A stretch of DNA of 64,000 bases from positions 124,001 through 188,000 of the forward strand of contig JAJEBK010000009.1 in assembly GCA_022823945.1 (NCBI GenBank), in the 5' to 3' direction. The DNA is from Anaerolineae bacterium (GTDB lineage Bacteria > Chloroflexota > Anaerolineae > Aggregatilineales > Phototrophicaceae). A program made the translations under genes and the position numbers. This document shows positions 45,314-53,121 of the stretch, in pieces. The notes beneath the pieces were generated by a model. That model had not been told where the DNA came from and made no database searches. It worked only from the letters and a program-made list of their open reading frames with translations. Each line of letters starts with the position of its first letter. Position 1 is the first letter of the stretch.

Positions 45314-46459
45314 TCATTGTTTGTAGGGGTCGGCGGCATCTCGCAAGCCATCGCCCAGGAAGTTGAATGCCAGCACGGTCACGATGACAAAGAGTCCCGG
45401 GATCAAGAGCCAGGGACTTTGGCTGAGGCTGCGGATATTTTGCGCGTCTTGCAGCAGCACACCCCAGCTGACGGCGGGTGGGCGAATGCCGATCTGCAAG
45501 AAACTCAGCGATGTCTCGGCAAGGATCATGCCCGGCACCGCCAGGCTGAGCACAACGATCAAGAAGCTGGCGAACGATGGCAGCAGGTGCTTCAAGATGA
45601 TATCCAGGTCGCCCATGTTGGATATGCGCGCCGCCATGACGAAATCAGCCTCGCGCAGTTCCAGCAATTTGCCGCGCACCGCTCTTGCCAGCGTCGTCCA
45701 GCCGACGGTGGCCAGCACCAACGTGATGCCAAAATACACTTGGGTCGAACTCCACTCGGCGGGCAGAGCAGCCGCCAGTGCAATAATCAGCGGGATTGAC
45801 GGGATCGATATCAAAAATTCGATCAGGCGCTGTATCACCAGATCGACCACGCCGCCGAAGTAGCCAGAGATGCCGCCGAACAGACAGCCAAGCACAAAAC
45901 TGATGATGACGCCCAGGAAACCGATCGACAGCGAGATTCGCGCCGCGTGCATGGTGCGGGAGTATAAATCGCGCCCCAGGTCATCTGTGCCAAATGGGAA
46001 GAAGACGCCCGGCGCTTCCACGCCCATCAGATGGATGTTGCTTTCTAGCAAGCCGAGAATCTTGTAGGGCTCGCCCTGCACGAAGAAGTGGATCGGATAC
46101 TTTTTGTCGCGCACTTCGGAATAATTGCGCTGCAAAGTGTCCATATCCAGGGTTTGCTTCATCTGATAAATGAAGGGTTGCAGGCTGAAAATGCCCGCGT
46201 CATCGACAAAGTAAATGGTATGCGGCGGAGACTTCGCAAACTGGACATGGCGCTTTTGGTAGTCGTTGATGGCATAAAATTCGGAGAAGAGCGCCATCGA
46301 ATAGAGAACGATGATGACAGCCAGCGACCCGATCGCCAGGCGATGCCGCCGAAATTTGCGCCAGATCAGCTGCCACTGCGATGCGAGATAATAGCTCTCG
46401 TCATAAGCGGTGGCTTCCGCTTCGGCTGTTTTGCGCCTGATGCCGATTCGCCGCAACAT
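45314..46459 (-). CDS. ABC transporter permease, OppC/DppC family
   Basis: 381 residues with an N-terminal helix (about 42-60), a long outside segment (about 65-155), then five helices of the BPD_transp_1 domain. The EAA loop reads LREADFVMAARISNMGDLDIILKHLLP, the contact site for the ATPases. The N-terminal OppC_N type extension is longer than average. It follows the OppB-like gene by 12 bases with a GGCGGAG Shine-Dalgarno. With OppB, the solute-binding protein at 48840 and the two ATPases at 56882-58949 it completes a family-5 importer, here probably for oligosaccharides. Confidence 0.94.
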   Translation of the reverse strand: MLRRIGIRRKTAEAEATAYDESYYLASQWQLIWRKFRRHRLAIGSLAVIIVLYSMALFSEFYAINDYQKRHVQFAKSPPHTIYFVDDAGIFSLQPFIYQMKQTLDMDTLQRNYSEVRDKKYPIHFFVQGEPYKILGLLESNIHLMGVEAPGVFFPFGTDDLGRDLYSRTMHAARISLSIGFLGVIISFVLGCLFGGISGYFGGVVDLVIQRLIEFLISIPSIPLIIALAAALPAEWSSTQVYFGITLVLATVGWTTLARAVRGKLLELREADFVMAARISNMGDLDIILKHLLPSFASFLIVVLSLAVPGMILAETSLSFLQIGIRPPAVSWGVLLQDAQNIRSLSQSPWLLIPGLFVIVTVLAFNFLGDGLRDAADPYKQ

Positions 46460-46471
46460 CGTAAGCTCCGC

Positions 46472-47467
46472 CTAATCTGCCGCGCGTTCCATGCGGATGC
46501 GCGGGTCGACAACGACCAGCAGAATATCGGATACCGTCGTGCCGATGACGGTAAGAATCGTGACGAACATCAGCAAGCTCGCTGTCAAGAAAGTGTCTTG
46601 TGTCAGCAGGGAGCGCAGCAGCATCGGTCCCGCCGTGGGCAAGCCCAGCACATAGGCGGTGATGGTGCCGCCCGATATCAAGCTGGGGAAGAGCCAGGCG
46701 AGGCTGCTGACGATTGGGTTGAGCGCCACACGCACTGGATATTTGAAGAGCAATCTAACTTCGCCCACGCCTTTGCTGCGCGCGGTGATGACATACTGCT
46801 TGTTCAGCTCGTCCAGCAGCGTGCCGCGCATGACGCGAATCAAGCCGGCCGTGCCGCTCGTGCCGACCACGATGATGGGAATGGGTAGGTGTTTGGCCAG
46901 GTCGACCAGCTTCGCCAAATCCCAGGGCGCGCCTTGAAACTCCTGAGAAAACAAACCGGTCAAATTCAGACCAAATTGCGACCACGCCACATAAAGCATG
47001 ATCAGCGCCAGCATAAAGTTGGGAATCGACAAGCCGATGAAGCCGATGAAAGAAACGATGTAATCGCTGATGGAGTATTGCCGCGCTGCGGAATAAATGC
47101 CGATGGGGATGGCCACCGCATAAGTGAAGATGGCGGTCAGAATCGCAATCGTGAAAGTCAAAGCAAGCCGCTCGCCGATGATATCGCGCACCGGCTGCTG
47201 CCAATCAAACGAGAATCCGAACTCACCCTGCAGCACTTGCCGAAACCAGCTGAAGTAGCGGGCATAAATGGGCAGGTCCAACCCATACTGGCGGCGCAGG
47301 TTCGTCACCTGCTCGTCCGAAAGCTGCTCTCCCGCCTGTTCCAGACGGCTGATGTAGCTGGAAAGATAGTCGCCCGGCGGCAGCTGAATCACGATGAAAG
47401 TTACGATGGTGACCAGCCACAGCAGGAAGACCATATAGACCAGGCGCTGCAGCACATAATTTCTCAT
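46472..47467 (-). CDS. ABC transporter permease, OppB/DppB family
   Basis: 331 residues, the standard OppB size, with six helices. The N-terminus MRNYVLQRLVYMVFLLWLVTIVTF is typical, and the ATPase-contact loop is DELNKQYVITARSKGVGEVRLLFKYPVR. It is the first gene of a two-gene permease unit and is divergent from the enolase-SBP operon. Its promoter (TTGACA-17-TACAAT) overlaps the second operator copy at 47545, so importer permease expression should follow the GntR regulator. Confidence 0.95.
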   Translation of the reverse strand: MRNYVLQRLVYMVFLLWLVTIVTFIVIQLPPGDYLSSYISRLEQAGEQLSDEQVTNLRRQYGLDLPIYARYFSWFRQVLQGEFGFSFDWQQPVRDIIGERLALTFTIAILTAIFTYAVAIPIGIYSAARQYSISDYIVSFIGFIGLSIPNFMLALIMLYVAWSQFGLNLTGLFSQEFQGAPWDLAKLVDLAKHLPIPIIVVGTSGTAGLIRVMRGTLLDELNKQYVITARSKGVGEVRLLFKYPVRVALNPIVSSLAWLFPSLISGGTITAYVLGLPTAGPMLLRSLLTQDTFLTASLLMFVTILTVIGTTVSDILLVVVDPRIRMERAAD

Positions 47468-47523
47468 GCGCTTGCGCCCGCCGCCGCTGCCGACATCAAA
47501 TAACCTAAGCTGGTCATAGGCGC

Positions 47524-47552
47524 ATTGTAGTCGCTGAATTGCAGATTGTCAA
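47524..47552 (-). promoter_or_regulatory. Sigma70 promoter of the oppB-oppC-like permease genes
   Basis: On the minus strand TTGACA (consensus), 17 bases, TACAAT. The -35 lies inside the operator palindrome. Confidence 0.78.
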
Positions 47553-47556
47553 CAAT
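47545..47556. promoter_or_regulatory. Operator 2: ATTGTCAACAAT, GntR-type
   Basis: A palindromic half-site pair ATTGT-CA-ACAAT, matching the cores at 41320 and 58982 except for the central dinucleotide. It overlaps the -35 of the permease promoter and lies just upstream of the -35 of the divergent enolase promoter. A second inverted pair, ATTGTCA and TGACAAT, spans 47545-47570. Confidence 0.7.
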
Positions 47557-47562
47557 GTACAC

Positions 47563-47590
47563 TTGACAATTTGCCGAGAGTCGGTTATTT
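47563..47590 (+). promoter_or_regulatory. Probable promoter of the enolase-SBP-GH117-sulfatase operon
   Basis: TTGACA, 16 bases, TTATTT; with a 17-base spacer the -10 is TATTTC. The -35 is perfect and the -10 is weak. It is adjacent to operator 2. Confidence 0.5.
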
Positions 47591-47674
47591 CTAGGTTATG
47601 TTGCCTCACATGACCTCTTCTGCAGGCAGTACACCGACAGCCAGGCTGCTTGTTGCATGTCGGGAGCGCCCTCA

Positions 47675-48778
47675 ATGAACGAGCCCTTGCGCATCGCCTG
47701 CGTCGAAACCCGACATTTCTTGCTGCCGCTCAGCCATCCCATGACCGATGCCACGCATGGCGTGCACACCGAGTTTGAGGTGGTGGCTGTGCGCCTGGAA
47801 AGCGATTGTGGCACCAGCGGCATCGGCTATACCTACACAATTGGGCGTGGCGGCGCGGCGATCCGCTCTTTGATCCAGCGCGATGTACAAGCGCTGCTGC
47901 TGGGCGCTGACGCCTGGCGCATAGAGCAGATCTGGGAGCGCATGTGGCGCTGCCTGCATTATGTGGGGCGGGGCGGGCTGGCAGCCTTCGCCATGTCGGC
48001 GGTCGATATCGCCTTGTGGGATCTGCTGGCGCGCAGCCAGAGGCAGCCGCTTTGGAAGCTGCTGGGCGGATATTCTGGCGAGGCGCGCGCCTATGCCGGC
48101 GGCATTGATTTGCAGTTGGGACCAGACGAACTGGTCGAGCAGACGCGCTGCAACCTTGCTGACGGCTTCCGCGCCATCAAAATCAAGGTGGGCCGCGACA
48201 AACTGTCCGAAGATATCGCCAGGCTGCGGGCGGTGCGCGATTGTCTGGGACCCGATATTCCGCTGATGGTCGATGCCAACATGCGCTGGACAACCGAACA
48301 GGCGATCCGCGCGGCGCGCAGTTTCCACGACTATGATGTCTTCTGGCTGGAAGAGCCGACTATCCCCGACGATTACGCCGGCTTGAGCCGAATCGCGCGG
48401 GAAGGCGGTTTGCCCATCGCCGCGGGCGAAAACCTGCGCACGATCTATGAATTCCGCCACACACTCGAGGCTGGCATCGCTTTTGCCGAACCCGATGTAT
48501 CCAACATAGGCGGCATCACCAACTGGATGCGCGTGGCGCGGCTGGCCTATGCGCACAACTTGCCAGTTACTTCGCATGGCGTGCACGAGCTGCACTTGCA
48601 CTTGTTGGCGGCTATCCCCAATGCTTCATACTTGGAAGTGCACAGCTTCGGCTTGGAGCGCTTCATTTTGAATCCGCCCAAACTGCATGATGGCGTGATG
48701 CGCGCCGGCGCAGAGCCAGGCCACGGCGTGCAATTTGAGTGGGACAAACTGCGTGAATACGAAGTGAAAGGAGACTGA
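47675..48778 (+). CDS. Enolase superfamily, mandelate racemase type (candidate anhydro-aldonate cycloisomerase)
   Basis: About 367 residues. Every key residue of the mandelate racemase subgroup is present at nearly the family's numbering: K169-x-K171 (IKIKVG), metal ligands D200 (MVDAN), E226 (LEEP) and E252 (GEN), and the His-Asp dyad D274 (EPDVSNIGG) and H301 (SHGVHE). These enzymes abstract a proton next to a carboxylate, so an aldonate substrate is expected. The 3,6-anhydro-L-galactonate cycloisomerase of agar-degrading Vibrio belongs to this superfamily; with GH117-like neighbours that activity is a good candidate, though a plain aldonate dehydratase cannot be excluded. ATG at 47675 has GGGAG upstream. 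First gene of a six-gene operon. Confidence 0.92.
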   Translation: MNEPLRIACVETRHFLLPLSHPMTDATHGVHTEFEVVAVRLESDCGTSGIGYTYTIGRGGAAIRSLIQRDVQALLLGADAWRIEQIWERMWRCLHYVGRGGLAAFAMSAVDIALWDLLARSQRQPLWKLLGGYSGEARAYAGGIDLQLGPDELVEQTRCNLADGFRAIKIKVGRDKLSEDIARLRAVRDCLGPDIPLMVDANMRWTTEQAIRAARSFHDYDVFWLEEPTIPDDYAGLSRIAREGGLPIAAGENLRTIYEFRHTLEAGIAFAEPDVSNIGGITNWMRVARLAYAHNLPVTSHGVHELHLHLLAAIPNASYLEVHSFGLERFILNPPKLHDGVMRAGAEPGHGVQFEWDKLREYEVKGD

Positions 48779-48839
48779 ATGAAGCTTGCTGACCTGCATA
48801 TTACCTGATGTCGTTCACAGCTTTGAGAGGAGCTTACGC

Positions 48840-50849
48840 ATGAAACGAAGTCAATTTGTACTCATGACTGTCTTGGCATTGGTCTTGCTGCCGACTGTCG
48901 TTTTCGGGCAAGCCATGCACGAGGGCGAACTGGTCTATCCATTCCAATATGCCGACCTCGCTGCCTACTCCGCCGCAACTGGCAACAGCATCGAAAGCTG
49001 GGGCGAGGCGCCTATGCTGGCGGAGAAAGTCGCCGCTGGCGAGCTGCCACCGGTAGAAGAGCGCCTGCCCGCGCAACCTGTCGTCGTCCAGCCGCTGGAG
49101 CAAATCGGCGAATATGGCGGCGAGCTGAAGGGTCCGTCGGCGCTGCCCACTTGCTGTGGCTGGGATGTGCTGGAGATGCGTTTGCAGAAGCTGCTGACCA
49201 TCGATACCGACTTGATCAGCATCATCCCCAATGTCGCGCAATCCTTTGATGTTTCTGACGACCAGACGACCTTCACTTTCACACTTCGCGAGGGGCACAG
49301 ATGGTCGGACGGCGAAGCATTCACCACCGATGACTTCCGCTTCTGGTTCGAGGATGTGCTTGGCAACCCCGAGCTGACTCCCGCGCCGGGCGGTCCCTGG
49401 GTGCTGGATGGCGAACTGCCAGCGATGGAGATCATTGACGAGCGGACGATCCGTTTCTCGTATCCAGAAGCCCGTCCCACGCTCCTCATCGCCATCGGCA
49501 GCGAGATCAATCATCGCGGCTATCGGCCCGCTCACTACTTTGAGCAGTATCACATCGACTACAACCCTGACGCGAGCGCGCTGGCGGACGAACTGGGCTT
49601 TGAAAGCTGGGTGCAGATGTTCAACGCCAAGATGAACACCTACAACAACACCTGGAATCTGGGCTCGGAGACCGATCCCTATTCGCCAACCCTGAACACC
49701 TTTGTGTTTGTGAGCGAAGACGCCTTTGGCAACAAGCTCTACGAACGCAACCCCTACTTCTTCAAGGTCGACACGGCTGGCAATCAGCTGCCATATACCG
49801 ATACCTTGCGCCGCCTGCTGGTAGAAGATGTGCAGGTGCAGGATTTGAAAGGCATCGCTGGCGAATACACGCACTTTGGCTGGGGCTCGCTGGGCAGCTA
49901 TCCGACCTATCGCGAGAATGAAGAAGCGGGCGGCTATCGCACAGCGCTGGCGGAATACAGCCGCGCCAACGAGTATTCGCTGATGTTCAACTTCACGACC
50001 GAAAACCTCCCCCTGCGCGAGATCTTCTGGGATGTGCGCTTCCGCCAAGCCATGTCTGTCGCCATCAACCGCGACGAGATCAATGAGTTGGTCTACTTCG
50101 GCTTGGCCAATCCCTCACAGAGTGCGCCGGTGCCCTCCTCGGCTTTCTATGAGCCTTGGATGACCACCAACTACGCGCAGTACGATCCCGACTTGGCCAA
50201 TCAGTTGCTGGACGAGATGGGGCTGGACCAGCGCGATGCCGATGGCTTCCGCATGCGCCCGGATGGCGAGACGCTCTTCATCAACTTCCAGGTCTATGTG
50301 CCAGAAGATTCCTGGCGTCAGATCGGCGAGTTGATCACCTCCTATTGGAACGAAGTCGGCGTCAAGACTCAGTACAAGATCATTGGCGATGGGCTCTTCC
50401 GCGAGCTGCGCAACAGCAATTCGCTGGATATCTCGGCTTGGGCTGCCGACATCCTGGATATCGGCGCGATGGCCAGCGGCCTGAGCAATATGCGCGTAAG
50501 CTGGGGCAACCGCGCTTCGGGCATCCCCTGGCGGGATTGGATCCTCAACGACGGCGAAATCGGCGAAGAGCCACCGCAGGAGATCATCGACCTGTATGAA
50601 ATGGGCGAGACTTATCTGTCCCAACGCTATGGTTCCGATGAGTGGCTGGAGGCTGGCAAAGCCTTCTACAACACTTCCTTCGGCGGTCTCTATCAGATCG
50701 GCACCATCCAGCGTCCGCCGCAGCCGCTGCTCTTCAAGACGAACTTGAAGAACACGCCGCCCAATGACACGGTCGGTCAGTGGGCGTGGAGCTACCGGCA
50801 GTGGGTCATGTTCATGCCCGAACAATGGTACTTCGAAGGCGGCAGCTAG
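48840..50849 (+). CDS. ABC transporter solute-binding protein, family 5 (SBP_bac_5)
   Basis: 669 residues. A signal peptide is clear: MKRSQFVLMTVLALVLLPTVVFG, probably cut before QAMHEG by signal peptidase I; there is no lipobox Cys. The SBP_bac_5 core is recognisable by FTFTLREGHRWSDGEAFTTDDF, typical of the family, and later VRFRQAMSVAINRDEI. It is longer than peptide-binding members because of an inserted N-terminal segment. Family-5 proteins bind peptides, nickel or oligosaccharides; the surrounding glycosidases and sulfatase point to an oligosaccharide. GAGGAG precedes the ATG. It is the receptor for the permeases at 45314-47467. Confidence 0.94.
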   Translation: MKRSQFVLMTVLALVLLPTVVFGQAMHEGELVYPFQYADLAAYSAATGNSIESWGEAPMLAEKVAAGELPPVEERLPAQPVVVQPLEQIGEYGGELKGPSALPTCCGWDVLEMRLQKLLTIDTDLISIIPNVAQSFDVSDDQTTFTFTLREGHRWSDGEAFTTDDFRFWFEDVLGNPELTPAPGGPWVLDGELPAMEIIDERTIRFSYPEARPTLLIAIGSEINHRGYRPAHYFEQYHIDYNPDASALADELGFESWVQMFNAKMNTYNNTWNLGSETDPYSPTLNTFVFVSEDAFGNKLYERNPYFFKVDTAGNQLPYTDTLRRLLVEDVQVQDLKGIAGEYTHFGWGSLGSYPTYRENEEAGGYRTALAEYSRANEYSLMFNFTTENLPLREIFWDVRFRQAMSVAINRDEINELVYFGLANPSQSAPVPSSAFYEPWMTTNYAQYDPDLANQLLDEMGLDQRDADGFRMRPDGETLFINFQVYVPEDSWRQIGELITSYWNEVGVKTQYKIIGDGLFRELRNSNSLDISAWAADILDIGAMASGLSNMRVSWGNRASGIPWRDWILNDGEIGEEPPQEIIDLYEMGETYLSQRYGSDEWLEAGKAFYNTSFGGLYQIGTIQRPPQPLLFKTNLKNTPPNDTVGQWAWSYRQWVMFMPEQWYFEGGS

Positions 50850-50921
50850 CTCGCTCGACCTTCGCAGCTACAAGGGGACTGGTCTACGCGATCGGTTCCC
50901 TTTTCACTTGGAGGCACGCCC

Positions 50922-52007
50922 ATGACTATCAGCGCCGCCATGCGCCGGTTTCAGCGACCGGACAGAGTAAATCCCTGGTTTGCCAAGTTCAAATATAGCC
51001 CGGTGACTGGGCTGGGCTACGAGAAAGGCATCGTGCGCCGCGACCCCAGCGCCATCTTGCGCATTGATGGCGAATACTTCATCTGGTATACCCGCGCCGC
51101 TCACCCATGCCCGCCAGTCGGCTTCGACCGCATGACGGATACGTTGCCGGCGACGCCCTGGGACTTGGCAGATGTCTGGTATGCCACCTCGGCCGATGGG
51201 CATCATTGGAACGAAATCGGTCCCGCTGTCGAGCGCGGCGGTCCTGGCGCATACGACGAGCGTGGCGTCTTCACGGCCGATGTCGTGCAAATCGACGGGC
51301 GCTATTACATGGTCTACCAGGTGGCACCCAATCCCAACTATCGCAGCACGCCGGAATCTATCGCCATCGCCTGGGCAGATTCGCCGCATGGTCCCTGGAC
51401 GAAGAGCGCAGCGCCCATCCTCGAGCCGCATCCATCGGGCCAGGTCGATGAGCGCAAAGATCGCGAGGATTGCATTGAGCCGGGCGAGTGGGATAGCCTG
51501 CAAGTGCATGATCCTGCCTTGATGCTTCGCGAAGGCAAATACTGGCTCTACTACAAAGGCGAGGGCATCGGCATCCACCACATGGAGAGCAAGTGGGGCG
51601 TCGCTATCGCCGACGATCCTCTGGGTCCATACACCCGCTCGCCATTCAATCCCGTCACGAATAGCGGGCACGAGGTGGTCGTCTGGCAATACGCTGGCGG
51701 CGTGGCCGGCTTGGTCAATCGCTGCGGTCCGGAGAAAAATACAATTCAGTTCGCAGCCGACGGCATCAACTTCGAGATCATGTCGCAGCTGGTTGTGCCG
51801 CCGCAAGCCGCTGGACCTTTTCGCGTCGATGAGGCGGAGAATACCGAGCCGCTCTCGCGATTCCGCTGGGGCTTGAGCCATGTCATCCCGCGCAGCTCCC
51901 ACCTTGTCATGCAGGGACGGGATCCCTTGGGCTTGGCGGCTGTCGAAGAGCCTTGGGATTTCCTCGTTCGCTGGGACCTTGATTTCGAGCGCCGCGAGTA
52001 TATCTGA
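50922..52007 (+). CDS. GH117-like glycoside hydrolase (short form)
   Basis: 361 residues, shorter at the N-terminus than the copies at 37216 and 41411. Motifs are RRDPSAI (D41), FIWYTR, WDLADVWYATSADG, VHDPA (H196-D197), NSGHEV (H250-E251) and GPEKNTIQFA. The predicted catalytic set is complete. Two differences mark this pair of short proteins: FTADVV replaces FTPDIL here, and both carry a GRDPLGL segment near the C-terminus. There is no signal peptide. GGAGG precedes the ATG. It lies 72 bases after the binding-protein gene and 22 before its close paralogue, so a recent duplication is likely. Confidence 0.86.
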   Translation: MTISAAMRRFQRPDRVNPWFAKFKYSPVTGLGYEKGIVRRDPSAILRIDGEYFIWYTRAAHPCPPVGFDRMTDTLPATPWDLADVWYATSADGHHWNEIGPAVERGGPGAYDERGVFTADVVQIDGRYYMVYQVAPNPNYRSTPESIAIAWADSPHGPWTKSAAPILEPHPSGQVDERKDREDCIEPGEWDSLQVHDPALMLREGKYWLYYKGEGIGIHHMESKWGVAIADDPLGPYTRSPFNPVTNSGHEVVVWQYAGGVAGLVNRCGPEKNTIQFAADGINFEIMSQLVVPPQAAGPFRVDEAENTEPLSRFRWGLSHVIPRSSHLVMQGRDPLGLAAVEEPWDFLVRWDLDFERREYI

Positions 52008-52029
52008 CCGCCGCGAGAGGAGAAACCGC

Positions 52030-53121
52030 ATGCACAGCGCTGCCATGGCACGCTACCAGCCCGACCGCCACAATCCCTGGTTCACGCGCTTTCGCTACCA
52101 ACTGGTCGAAGGGCTGGGTTATGAGCGCGGCATCGTTCGGCGCGACCCCAGCTGCATCATCCAGGTCGATGGCACATACTTCGTTTGGTATACGCGCGGC
52201 GCGCATCCCTGCGTCCCGGTTGGGCACGATCATGCGACCGAGACAGCGCCCGCTGTCGCCTGGGATTTGTGCGATGTCTGGTATGCCACTTCCCGCGATG
52301 GACACAGCTGGCAAGAACAGGGCCCAGCCGTAAAGCGCGGTCCCGCTGGCAGTTATGACGAACGCAGCGTCTTCACGCCCGATGTGCTGGCGCATGACGG
52401 ACGGTATTACCTCGTTTATCAGGTTACGAGGGCACCTTCTTATCGCAGCACACCCGAGTCGATCGCCATCGCCCACGCCGATTCGCCGCATGGTCCCTGG
52501 ACCAAGTCTCCCGCGCCGGTTGTCGAGCCAGATCCATCGGGAGAAGTCGATGAACGCGCGCATCCCGAACAGGCGACTGTGCCGGGCAGCTTCGACAGCC
52601 TGCGCGTGCACGACCCGGCGTTGCTCTTCCGCGATGGGCGCTATTGGCTCTATTTCAAGGGCGAAGGCATCGGTCACAGCAATATGGAAAGCAAGTGGGG
52701 CGTGGCCATCGCCGATGATGCGCTGGGTCCATATACCAAATCGCCATTGAACCCCATCACCAACAGCGGTCACGAGGTCATGGTATGGGAATACGCTGGC
52801 GGCGTCGGCGCGCTGTTGACTCGCTGCGGTCCCGAGAAAAATACCATCCAGTTCGCCGCGGACGGCCTCAACTTCCAGCCCATGTCCACCATCATCGCGC
52901 CTCCCCAAGCCACCGGCGCACTGCGCGTGCCAGCCAGCGACAACAACGAGCCTTTGTCCGGCTTGAGCTGGGGGCTCAGCCATGTGACGACTTACAGCGC
53001 CCACCTGTCATGGCAGGGACGCGATCCACTGGGCCTGAGCGAAATCGACGAGCCTTGGGATTTCATCATCCGCTGGGAACGCGAAGGGCTGCCAAAGGGC
53101 GCAGACGGGCACGATGCCTAG
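52030..53121 (+). CDS. GH117-like glycoside hydrolase (short form, paralogue)
   Basis: 363 residues, closely similar along its length to the preceding gene. Motifs are RRDPSCI (D39), FVWYTRG, WDLCDVWYATSRDG, FTPDVL, VHDPA (H194-D195), NSGHEV (H248-E249) and GPEKNTIQFA. The predicted catalytic residues are kept, so both paralogues should be active, perhaps on differently substituted oligosaccharides. The N-terminal Asn-Pro-Trp segment (RHNPWFTRFRY) replaces the longer helical region of the other copies. The ATG at 52030 follows GAGAGGAG; the ORF track begins inside the previous gene. Its end overlaps the sulfatase start by 8 bases. Confidence 0.87.
   Translation: MHSAAMARYQPDRHNPWFTRFRYQLVEGLGYERGIVRRDPSCIIQVDGTYFVWYTRGAHPCVPVGHDHATETAPAVAWDLCDVWYATSRDGHSWQEQGPAVKRGPAGSYDERSVFTPDVLAHDGRYYLVYQVTRAPSYRSTPESIAIAHADSPHGPWTKSPAPVVEPDPSGEVDERAHPEQATVPGSFDSLRVHDPALLFRDGRYWLYFKGEGIGHSNMESKWGVAIADDALGPYTKSPLNPITNSGHEVMVWEYAGGVGALLTRCGPEKNTIQFAADGLNFQPMSTIIAPPQATGALRVPASDNNEPLSGLSWGLSHVTTYSAHLSWQGRDPLGLSEIDEPWDFIIRWEREGLPKGADGHDA

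Noticed and set aside
45103-45366. Short ORFs giving HRV/HREHRG-rich peptides
   Set aside because: They are translations of the tandem CTCGGTG/CACAGAG repeat.
51907-53004. 365-residue minus-strand ORF, and the 380-residue one at 50904-52046
   Set aside because: Antisense to the two short GH117-like genes; their similarity to each other only mirrors the duplication.
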